The notes below the pieces were generated by a model. It saw only the letters and a program-made list of their open reading frames with translations, was not told the DNA's origin and did no database searches. DNA of 64,000 nucleotides, from positions 57,350 to 121,349 of the forward strand of contig CANJSF010000010.1 in assembly GCA_947476925.1 (NCBI GenBank), written 5' to 3'. Position 1 is the first letter of the stretch. Each line of letters begins with the position of its first letter. Shown here piece by piece: positions 52,782 to 59,522 of this stretch. Origin of the DNA: Rhodospirillaceae bacterium. Its GTDB lineage: Bacteria > Pseudomonadota > Alphaproteobacteria > Rhodospirillales > Rhodospirillaceae. The position numbers and the translations under genes are program-made.

Positions 52782-53807
52782 ATGCCCACTTCAATCTCCA
52801 AGACCCCCGTAGTCGCCGTTGTCGGTGCAACCGGCGCTGTTGGCGCCGAGTTCATGGATTGCCTGACAAACCGAAAATTCCCGGTCTCGGAATTACGCCT
52901 CTTGGCATCTGCCCGCTCAGCGGGAAAAACTGCTCGCTTTGGCGGCAAGGATATCGTCATTCAAGAGCTAACCGAAGCCAGCTTTCAGGGCGTGGATATT
53001 GCCATGTTCTCGGCGGGTGGAAGCATCTCCAAAACCTTTGCGCCTTTGGCAGTAAAGGCCGGAGCCGTGGTGATCGATAATTCATCTGCATTCCGGATGC
53101 ACGCCGACGTGCCATTGGTGGTGCCCGAAATCAACGCGCAGGAAATCGCTAACCATAAGGGCATTATTGCCAATCCAAATTGTTCGGCCATTATCGCCAT
53201 CACGCCGCTGTGGCCGATCCATAAACTCAATCGCATCCAGCGCTTGATCATTTCGACATATCAAGCCGCATCGGGCGCGGGGGCTGCGGCTATGGAAGAG
53301 CTGCGCGAATCAACACGCGCGTATCTCGAAGGTCGCGAGTACAAGAATACAGTGCTGCCGCATCCGTATGCCTTCAATGTCTTCAGTCACAATACCAAAA
53401 TCGACCCAGCGACCGGTTATAATGACGAAGAGACAAAGGTTATCGCTGAGACCAAGAAAATTTTTGGTGACCAGAACATTCGCGTGTCAGCAACGTGTGT
53501 GCGGGTGCCGGTTCTTCGGGCCCATTGTGAGTCGATCACGATCGAATGCGAGCGTCCTATCACGCCAAATGAAGTACGCGACATTATCAAAACGGCACCT
53601 GGCGTAAAGTTGGTCGATGACATCGAGCGCAATTACTTCCCCATGCCCAAAGATGCCTCAGGGCAGTACGACATCCTGGTGGGGCGTATTCGCACAGACG
53701 TCAGCGACCCCAGCGGCAAGTCCATCAGCTTGTTTGTCTCTGGTGATCAATTGCTTAAAGGGGCGGCGCTTAATGCCGTGCAAATCGCCGAGCATTTAAT
53801 TCGCTAG
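52782..53807 (+). CDS. asd: Aspartate-semialdehyde dehydrogenase
   Basis: Reduces aspartyl phosphate to aspartate semialdehyde, a step to lysine, threonine, methionine and diaminopimelate. The 341-aa protein has the NADP-binding GATGAVG (15-21), the catalytic Cys134 in NPNCSAI, the conserved TYQAASGAG and the substrate-binding RVPVLRAHCES. Length is typical. It stands alone between the motility block and the convergent fliP operon. The 214 bp after it contain a GC hairpin (53967-53986) without T-run and no convincing gene. Confidence 0.97.
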   Translation: MPTSISKTPVVAVVGATGAVGAEFMDCLTNRKFPVSELRLLASARSAGKTARFGGKDIVIQELTEASFQGVDIAMFSAGGSISKTFAPLAVKAGAVVIDNSSAFRMHADVPLVVPEINAQEIANHKGIIANPNCSAIIAITPLWPIHKLNRIQRLIISTYQAASGAGAAAMEELRESTRAYLEGREYKNTVLPHPYAFNVFSHNTKIDPATGYNDEETKVIAETKKIFGDQNIRVSATCVRVPVLRAHCESITIECERPITPNEVRDIIKTAPGVKLVDDIERNYFPMPKDASGQYDILVGRIRTDVSDPSGKSISLFVSGDQLLKGAALNAVQIAEHLIR

Positions 53808-54021
53808 GTTACATCACGCTGGGTATGCGGCGGTGCATCTCGCGATTTTACGGGCCGAGAGATCGAAACAATTGCCGGTGTCAAGTTGCCCGCGCACGGT
53901 ATTGTCGAACTCGACGGGCAAAAGGCTCAACGCGGAAGTGATTTTATTATCCATGCTGCTTTGGGAGCGCGGCAACGCGGCCGCGCCGATCTCGATATTG
54001 ACGACTGCGCTGTGAATTTTG

Positions 54022-54801
54022 TCAACTCGGCCCAAAGCTTTGTACAAGGCTGCCGATGAGCACATACCAGCCGTCGACCAACACAAAAAATATCAGCTTA
54101 AAGGGCAGGGCGAGCATCATGGGCGGCAGCATCATCATGCCCATACTCATCAGCACGCTGGCGATCACCATATCGATAATGATGAAAGGGATGTAGATCA
54201 GGAATCCGATCTCGAAGGCCCGGCGCAACTCGGAAATCATGAATGCGGGAATGATCACTTGTAGCGGCGTTTTTTCAGCTGCGACGTTTTTGTCGGTCTT
54301 GGACAAATCCATAAACAATTGAAGATCTTTGTCGCGGACGTGATTCATCATGAAACCGTGAAACGGCATCATGGTGCGCTCAAACGCCACTTCTTCAGTG
54401 ATTTTGCCGTCGATCATGGGCTTTAAGCCGCTATCCCAGGCGCTTTGAAACACCGGTCCCATAATGAATGCCGTCATGAAGATGGCCAGTGACGTCATCA
54501 CAATGTTAGGTGGGGCTGTGTTGGTACCCAGCGCGCGGCGCAAAATCGAGAGCACAATCACAATGCGGGTGAAAGATGTCACCATCAGCGCAATAGCTGG
54601 CGCTAAGCTTAGCACCGTCATCAAGATCAGCAGCTGCACGATGCGCCCGGTTGTCGAGTTTTGATTCTCGCCCAGGTCCAACGTCAGGCTTTGTGCCGCC
54701 ACATCATGCGGCAAGCTGATCAGCGCGACCGTCAAGCCCACTGCGATGGGCAGCCACCAGCGGGGCAGGGCGCTCGGAGTTATGCTTCTGGCTAAAATCA
54801 T
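54022..54801 (-). CDS. fliP: Flagellar export gate protein FliP
   Basis: 259 aa, with a signal-like N-terminus and four membrane helices of the export gate core. Motifs: LTVLSLAPAIALMVTSFTRI-like start of the conserved region, RIVIVLSILRRALGTNTAPP, SELRRAFEIGFLIYIPFIII and DMVIASVLMSMGMMMLPPMM. Its start overlaps the fliO stop by 4 bp. It is last of the fhlB-orf-fliO-fliP operon. Confidence 0.97.
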   Translation of the reverse strand: MILARSITPSALPRWWLPIAVGLTVALISLPHDVAAQSLTLDLGENQNSTTGRIVQLLILMTVLSLAPAIALMVTSFTRIVIVLSILRRALGTNTAPPNIVMTSLAIFMTAFIMGPVFQSAWDSGLKPMIDGKITEEVAFERTMMPFHGFMMNHVRDKDLQLFMDLSKTDKNVAAEKTPLQVIIPAFMISELRRAFEIGFLIYIPFIIIDMVIASVLMSMGMMMLPPMMLALPFKLIFFVLVDGWYVLIGSLVQSFGPS

Positions 54802-55157
54802 GGCGTAGAATCCTTGGCTGGCGCCGAGGTGGCGCTGAGGATGGATTTGAAGTTGAACCCAATCGCCGGTGGTTCTGCGTTGTCGTCGTTGGGTGCGGCA
54901 ATGCCTGTCTCGATCACTTGGCTGTTGGTTGGGCCCAGCAACACCAAGTGCTCGACTGAGTCGCGACGCACCAACACCAGGCGATGGCGCCCATCGATGT
55001 TGGTGGATTCCACTGTGCGCAGGCGCCGCTTGCGACCCAAGACACCAAGTTGATTTTGCCCAACACCAAGGCGTTTCATCACCCAGGTGACGGCAAAAAT
55101 CAGGCCGAGGACAACAATCAGGGCGAGGATAAAGCGCGCGTAAGAACTCACGTCCAT
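54798..55157 (-). CDS. fliO: Flagellar biosynthesis protein FliO
   Basis: 119 aa with one membrane helix near the N-terminus (FILALIVVLGLIFAVTWVMK) and the FliO cytoplasmic domain (LRTVESTNIDGRHRLVLVRR, EHLVLLGPTNSQVIETG). FliO assists assembly of the FliP ring. Coupled to fliP by a 4-bp overlap. Confidence 0.92.
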   Translation of the reverse strand: MDVSSYARFILALIVVLGLIFAVTWVMKRLGVGQNQLGVLGRKRRLRTVESTNIDGRHRLVLVRRDSVEHLVLLGPTNSQVIETGIAAPNDDNAEPPAIGFNFKSILSATSAPAKDSTP

Positions 55158-55173
55158 GGTTTTTGTCCCGACC

Positions 55174-55506
55174 CTATGGAAAATGTTTGGTGGTTTTGTT
55201 GTAGGCCGAGGCGGCGTCGCGGTTTGTCGCCATATCGCCTAAGTTTGGCAGTCCGCTAAATCGCTCGTTTAGGTCTTGCGCGAGGCTGTCGAACTCAGTC
55301 AACAGCGCAGCGAGGGCAGGAGCAAGTGTGCGGCCTTGCGCCGCCGGCAAAGCTTCAATGGTTTCGCATAAACGCTTGATCCGATCATCGACAGCACTCA
55401 GATCGATGCTGCGACCATCGTTGGTCATGCGCCGCGCAGTGCTCAGGACCGCGTGTACTTTCTCGATCTCGCTCAATGCATGTTCTGACGCGACTGAATT
55501 GGTCAT
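55174..55506 (-). CDS. Hypothetical helical protein between fhlB and fliO
   Basis: 110 aa, not recognised. It is mostly helical (SEIEKVHAVLSTARRMTNDG, DDRIKRLCETIEALPAAQGR, ALLTEFDSLAQDLNERFSGL), soluble and without cysteine. ATGA overlap with fhlB and 16 bp to fliO place it firmly in the export-gate operon. A small flagellar chaperone (FliT-like size and helical content) is conceivable, but I see no specific motif. Confidence 0.72.
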   Translation of the reverse strand: MTNSVASEHALSEIEKVHAVLSTARRMTNDGRSIDLSAVDDRIKRLCETIEALPAAQGRTLAPALAALLTEFDSLAQDLNERFSGLPNLGDMATNRDAASAYNKTTKHFP

Positions 55507-55844
55507 TGTCCGTTTTCCGTCGGGTTGGACTTCATTTGGAACAGAGCAGGAGGTGCTTTGCCGTTGGCCTTGTAGACGTAGGCTAAAATTTCAGAGACGG
55601 CGGCAACCGCTTCGGTGGGAATTTCACTCTCAACATCAATGGCCGAGAGAACCTGAACCAAATCAGCGTCGGTGCGCACTTTCACATTGTTGGCAAAAGC
55701 AATCGCAAGAATTTGTTCAGCGACATAACCTTTTCCGCTGGCGGTAATCACCGGGCTCGATTGGCCCTCACGCTCTTCCAACGCCACGGCCACCGTTTGC
55801 GGCGCGTCGGTTGTGGGTGTCGGTGACTGTTTGCGATCGTTCAT
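55503..55844 (-). CDS. FhlB: stand-alone FlhB C-terminal domain homologue
   Basis: 113 aa from ATG 55844; an upstream start at 55904 would run into the hairpin at 55897-55915. VAVALEEREGQSSPVITASG, GYVAEQILAIAFANNVKVRT and IPTEAVAAVSEILAYVYKAN correspond to the FlhB cytoplasmic domain (compare VALKYDMDSMAAPRVVAKGA in the full FlhB here). The NPTH autocleavage motif is absent. Such proteins can substitute for the cleaved FlhB C-terminal fragment during specificity switching. It is the first gene of the fhlB-orf-fliO-fliP operon. Confidence 0.88.
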   Translation of the reverse strand: MNDRKQSPTPTTDAPQTVAVALEEREGQSSPVITASGKGYVAEQILAIAFANNVKVRTDADLVQVLSAIDVESEIPTEAVAAVSEILAYVYKANGKAPPALFQMKSNPTENGQ

Positions 55845-55921
55845 CAAGGTATCCAGGGGCGCGCCGTGTTGGCCGTGTCCGAATCGATTTTTGGCGCCAG
55901 GCAAAAATTGCCTGGGTTGGC

Positions 55922-55936
55922 TTAAGAAAGGCTTAA
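55922..55936. promoter_or_regulatory. CtrA-type site TTAA-N7-TTAA between the fliP and flgB operons
   Basis: TTAAGAAAGGCTTAA, part of a direct repeat GGCTTAAG with an 11-bp period (55919-55926 and 55930-55937). It lies 78 bp before fhlB and 146 bp before flgB, so it can serve both divergent operons. A further CTTAAG is at 56010-56015. CtrA controls early flagellar genes in many alphaproteobacteria, and cckA, which feeds CtrA phosphorylation, is in the plus-strand operon. Confidence 0.6.
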
Positions 55937-56081
55937 GTCTGGCCCGCCAAACATCGAAAAAGATGAATAATGACAGGGTGTTAGCGGGGCCGTCGGAGAT
56001 TCATGAGTTCTTAAGACTCCTAGGCCAATTTTGCCTACCGGGCAGGCCAGCCCACGCAACCTTGGCCGAAGGACAAAACCG

Positions 56082-56495
56082 ATGGATCTGCAAAGCCTCA
56101 AGCTCTTTAAGGCGGCTACGACCAAAATGGACTGGGCGGCCCAGCGCCAGAAGGTCTTGTCGCAGAACATCTCCAACGCCGACACGCCGGATTACAAACC
56201 CAAAGATTTGAAAAAGCTCGATTTCAGAAACGTTCTGCGTGATGAGATCGCGCCGGTTCATGTGGCGCGCACAAATCCTAATCACTTAAAAGGCACGATC
56301 CCTGAACAAGACCCCTTCCGCTCACGCACTCTGATGAAATCGTTCGAAGAGTCACCCGATGGCAACGAAGTGGTGCTGGAAGAACAGATGCAAAAGGTGG
56401 GGGACACGCGGAGCGAATATAACACCGCCGTCCAACTGATGCAGAGCAACATGAAGATGCTCAAAATGGCGCTTGGTAAGGGCGGCGGCGGTTAA
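56082..56495 (+). CDS. flgB: Flagellar proximal rod protein FlgB
   Basis: 137 aa from ATG 56082 with AAGGA eight bases upstream. MDLQSLKLFKAATTKMDWAA, RQKVLSQNISNADTPDYKPK and the C-terminal EYNTAVQLMQSNMKMLKMAL are typical of FlgB. First gene of flgB-flgC-fliE-fliQ-fliR-flhB-cckA. Confidence 0.95.
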   Translation: MDLQSLKLFKAATTKMDWAAQRQKVLSQNISNADTPDYKPKDLKKLDFRNVLRDEIAPVHVARTNPNHLKGTIPEQDPFRSRTLMKSFEESPDGNEVVLEEQMQKVGDTRSEYNTAVQLMQSNMKMLKMALGKGGGG

Positions 56496-56523
56496 TCAAT
56501 CGGCGACTTGGAGTTAAAGACCC

Positions 56524-56934
56524 ATGGATGATTTGAGCATTAGTTCAAAAGTTGCATCGACCGGCATGAAGGCGCAGGCCACGCGCTTACGCGTGATTTC
56601 CGAGAACTTGGCCAACGCTGATTCAACGTCTGAAATTCCCGGCAAAGAACCTTATCGCCGCAAGTTGATCACTTTCCGTAATGCCCTGAACAAGGAATTT
56701 GATGCCGATACGGTGAAGGTGAAACGAATCGTCAACGACAAAACGCCCCTGAAATCGAAATACGATCCCTCACATCCAGGGGCAAATGCTGAAGGCTATG
56801 TGCAAATTCCAAACGTCAATTCACTCGTGGAATTGATGGATATGCGCGAGGCTCAGCGCAGCTACGAAGCCAACTTAAATGTCATTTCGACGTCGCGTTC
56901 GATGGTCGCTAAGACATTGGAATTAATAAAGTAA
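56524..56934 (+). CDS. flgC: Flagellar proximal rod protein FlgC
   Basis: 136 aa, normal length. SKVASTGMKAQATRLRVISE, NLANADSTSEIPGKEPYRRK, HPGANAEGYVQIPNVNSLVE and the C-terminal MREAQRSYEANLNVISTSRS identify FlgC. 28 bp after flgB with a GGAG upstream of the ATG. Confidence 0.96.
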   Translation: MDDLSISSKVASTGMKAQATRLRVISENLANADSTSEIPGKEPYRRKLITFRNALNKEFDADTVKVKRIVNDKTPLKSKYDPSHPGANAEGYVQIPNVNSLVELMDMREAQRSYEANLNVISTSRSMVAKTLELIK

Positions 56935-56961
56935 TCGCGTTTTCAGGATCTGGAGACAGCT

Positions 56962-57291
56962 ATGGCCCTCATCGATTTCAACACCGCCGTTAACGCATAC
57001 AAGCAGGCGGCCGGCAGCATCAAATCTGCTGCGGGCGGTATTAAGGGCCCAGCATCAGCGGCGGGCGAGGGCGATGAGGCGTTTGCCTCGATGGTCACAG
57101 ACTCCCTCAAGCAAGCTGTTCAGTCGGGTCGTCAGGCCGAAGAGTTGAGCCTGAAGCAAATTTCCGGCGAAGCTGATTTGAAAGATGTGGTCACCGCCGT
57201 GGCCAATGCCGAAAACACCTTGGAAACAGTAATCGCGGTGCGCGACAAAGTTTTGTCTGCCTACCAAGAAATTCTGAGAATGCCGATTTAA
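56962..57291 (+). CDS. fliE: Flagellar hook-basal body protein FliE
   Basis: 109 aa; connects MS-ring and rod. The C-terminal family core is present: QAEELSLKQISGEADLKDVV, TAVANAENTLETVIAVRDKV and a final LSAYQEILRMPI. The N-terminal half is a short Ala/Gly-rich helix. 27 bp after flgC. Confidence 0.94.
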   Translation: MALIDFNTAVNAYKQAAGSIKSAAGGIKGPASAAGEGDEAFASMVTDSLKQAVQSGRQAEELSLKQISGEADLKDVVTAVANAENTLETVIAVRDKVLSAYQEILRMPI

Positions 57292-57365
57292 GACTCAATC
57301 TGTCGCCGTTGGTGCAATCCACGGCGTGTCGAAAAAGTGAAGTTGATGTTGGGGGCGCAGTTACA

Positions 57366-57632
57366 ATGAACGAAATGGAAGTTCTCGACATCGCGCGCGA
57401 TAGTTTGTCGACGATGTTGCTCGTCTCAGCGCCCATCTTGATCGTCGGCCTGGTCGTGGGCTTGATAATCTCTATTTTTCAAACGCTGACCCACATCCAA
57501 GAGATGACACTGACATTCATTCCCAAAATTGTCGCCGTGTTTGCGACGTTCATTTTGGTCATGCCGTGGATGCTGCGGGAACTAACCGAATTCAATAACC
57601 GGCTCATGGATAAAATTGTTGGCCTTGGATGA
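57366..57632 (+). CDS. fliQ: Flagellar export gate protein FliQ
   Basis: 88 aa from ATG 57366, the standard FliQ length; a longer frame starting at GTG 57309 adds 19 unrelated residues. Two membrane helices (LVSAPILIVGLVVGLIISIF and VFATFILVMPWMLRE) with the connecting QTLTHIQEMTLTFIPK. Confidence 0.95.
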   Translation: MNEMEVLDIARDSLSTMLLVSAPILIVGLVVGLIISIFQTLTHIQEMTLTFIPKIVAVFATFILVMPWMLRELTEFNNRLMDKIVGLG

Positions 57633-57679
57633 TCCGCTCACGGATTGATTCACAGCGACGCTAGGCGAGACCACCCGAT

Positions 57680-58462
57680 ATGCTCGAGCAATTTCTCGCC
57701 ATTAATGTATTCCACTTCCTGCTTGTGTTCTCGCGGCTATCGATTGTCTTTTATCTGATGCCGGGAATATCGGCGGGTTATGTGCCTGCGCGCGTGCGCC
57801 TGCTGCTGGCGCTGTTCCTGACGCTCATTATTCTGCCCTTGGTAAAATCAACGCTTCCAGCCCAACCCACGGAGGCTGCCGAGTTGGTTGGCTTAATTGT
57901 CATCGAAGTGTTGATCGGCGGTTTTATGGCCGGAATCATTCAAATCGTCATGAGCTGCCTCATGTTGGCGGGCGATGTGATTTCAAATTCAACAGGGCTC
58001 ACCAACGCGTTTGTCGATGACTTGGTCTCGGAAGAACAAACCGCCATTGTGATTGGCTTGCTCAACATCGTTGCCGTCGTGCTGATTTTCACGACCGGCA
58101 TGCATCGCCTGATGTTCGAGGCCATCATCGATAGCTACAATCTATTGCGACCTGGCGAGTCACTTATGGCTGGTGATGTACTGAGTGTGATTACCAATAT
58201 GGTCAACCAAGCCTTTTATATGGGGCTTAAACTGGCATCGCCATTTTTAGTATTCGAACTGCTGTTTCAGTTTGCCAACGGCGTGCTATCGCGCCTGTCA
58301 CCGCAGCTCAACGTGTTCTTTGTCGCGTTGCCTGCGCAGAATCTGATTGGCTTTGCGATTTTGATGATCACGCTGCCGACGCTAATGATGTTCTTCCTTG
58401 GCTTTTTCGAGAACAGTCTCGAAAATTTCCTCAATCCAGGGGTCGCCAGTGGCCGAGGATAG
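57680..58462 (+). CDS. fliR: Flagellar export gate protein FliR
   Basis: 260 aa with about six membrane helices. Typical segments are FSRLSIVFYLMPGISAGYVP, ARVRLLLALFLTLIILPLVK, EVLIGGFMAGIIQIVMSCLM and MVNQAFYMGLKLASPFLVFE. Together with FliP and FliQ it forms the export channel. The 3' end overlaps flhB by 14 bp. Confidence 0.96.
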   Translation: MLEQFLAINVFHFLLVFSRLSIVFYLMPGISAGYVPARVRLLLALFLTLIILPLVKSTLPAQPTEAAELVGLIVIEVLIGGFMAGIIQIVMSCLMLAGDVISNSTGLTNAFVDDLVSEEQTAIVIGLLNIVAVVLIFTTGMHRLMFEAIIDSYNLLRPGESLMAGDVLSVITNMVNQAFYMGLKLASPFLVFELLFQFANGVLSRLSPQLNVFFVALPAQNLIGFAILMITLPTLMMFFLGFFENSLENFLNPGVASGRG

Positions 58463-59522
58463 TGACGATAAAACGGAACAGCCGACCGCGCGAAAACTCA
58501 GCAAAGCTGAAGAAGAGGGTAACGTTCCCCTCTCACGCGAGGTCGGTAATCTCCTGATGATCTTAGGAATCCTGGTCGTGGCGGGCACCATGGCGCCATG
58601 GATTTCTGAAAGCTTGATTGGCCTTTTACGCGCGTTTATCGAACGCCCACACACCATGCAAACGGATGTGGAAAGCCTGCGCGACATGTTTGTTCAAATG
58701 GCGTGGCGCGTCAGCCTTTTGTTAGCCATGCCGGTTGGGTTGTTCATCATCATCGCGTTTGCATCGACGCTCGGCCAAGTGGGCTTTCTGTTTTCACCCA
58801 ATAAAATTATGCCGCAGCTCAGCAACATCAACCCGCTTGCGGGAATGAAGCAGTTGTTCTCCACGCAGTCGCTGGTGGAAGCCGGCAAGGGCCTGGCCAA
58901 GGTGGCCATTATTATTGTTGTTCTAGGCGCTATGGTGGTTCCCGCTCTGCGCCACCCTGATCAAATCATCGACCAAGATTTAGTCACGACTGTCTCACAG
59001 ACTAAAACTTTGATCGTCATGCTGCTGTTTTTTACGGCGATGGTTATGGCCGTTATTGCGGCGCTCGATATCGCCTACACCCGCTGGTCGCACACCGAGA
59101 AGCTAAAAATGACCAAGCAAGAGGTGAAGGACGAAGGCAAGGATATGGAAGGTGACCCCAAGGTCAAAAGCCGTATCCGCGCTATCCGCTTAGAACGCCA
59201 CAAGAAACGCATGATGGCCGCCGTGCCCAAGGCCACGGTGATTATTACCAACCCCACTCACTTTGCTGTGGCGCTGAAGTACGACATGGATTCCATGGCT
59301 GCGCCCCGCGTGGTGGCCAAGGGGGCCGACTATCTGGCCCTGCGCATCAGGCAAATCGCCGATACCCACGAGGTGCCTATAGTTGAAAACCCGCCCCTGG
59401 CCCGTGCGCTTTATGCCGCCGTCGAGGTTGATCAAGAGATTCCGCAAGAGCACTATAAGGCTGTGGCCGAGGTCATCGGCTTCGTCATGCGTCTAAAGGG
59501 CAAGGTGCTTGCCAAGCATTAA
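58449..59522 (+). CDS. flhB: Flagellar export switch protein FlhB
   Basis: 357 aa from GTG 58449 (VAEDSDDKTEQPTARKLSKA), with AGGGG upstream; this start matches the family N-terminus. Four membrane helices occupy the first 210 residues. The cytoplasmic domain has the autocleavage motif Asn268-Pro-Thr-His271 in IITNPTHFAVALKYD, then VVAKGADYLALRIRQIADTH and PLARALYAAVEVDQEIPQEH. It switches export from hook to filament proteins together with FliK. Its end overlaps cckA by 14 bp. Confidence 0.96.
   Translation: MAEDSDDKTEQPTARKLSKAEEEGNVPLSREVGNLLMILGILVVAGTMAPWISESLIGLLRAFIERPHTMQTDVESLRDMFVQMAWRVSLLLAMPVGLFIIIAFASTLGQVGFLFSPNKIMPQLSNINPLAGMKQLFSTQSLVEAGKGLAKVAIIIVVLGAMVVPALRHPDQIIDQDLVTTVSQTKTLIVMLLFFTAMVMAVIAALDIAYTRWSHTEKLKMTKQEVKDEGKDMEGDPKVKSRIRAIRLERHKKRMMAAVPKATVIITNPTHFAVALKYDMDSMAAPRVVAKGADYLALRIRQIADTHEVPIVENPPLARALYAAVEVDQEIPQEHYKAVAEVIGFVMRLKGKVLAKH

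Noticed and set aside
53814..54086. 90-codon minus-strand frame after fliP
   Set aside because: Mostly overlaps the end of fliP, no ribosome site and no family pattern. The 214-bp asd/fliP gap holds only a GC hairpin at 53967-53986 without T-run.
55897..55915. Hairpin CCAGGCAA/TTGCCTGG upstream of fhlB as a terminator
   Set aside because: No T-run on either side and it lies in a divergent promoter region; not assigned.
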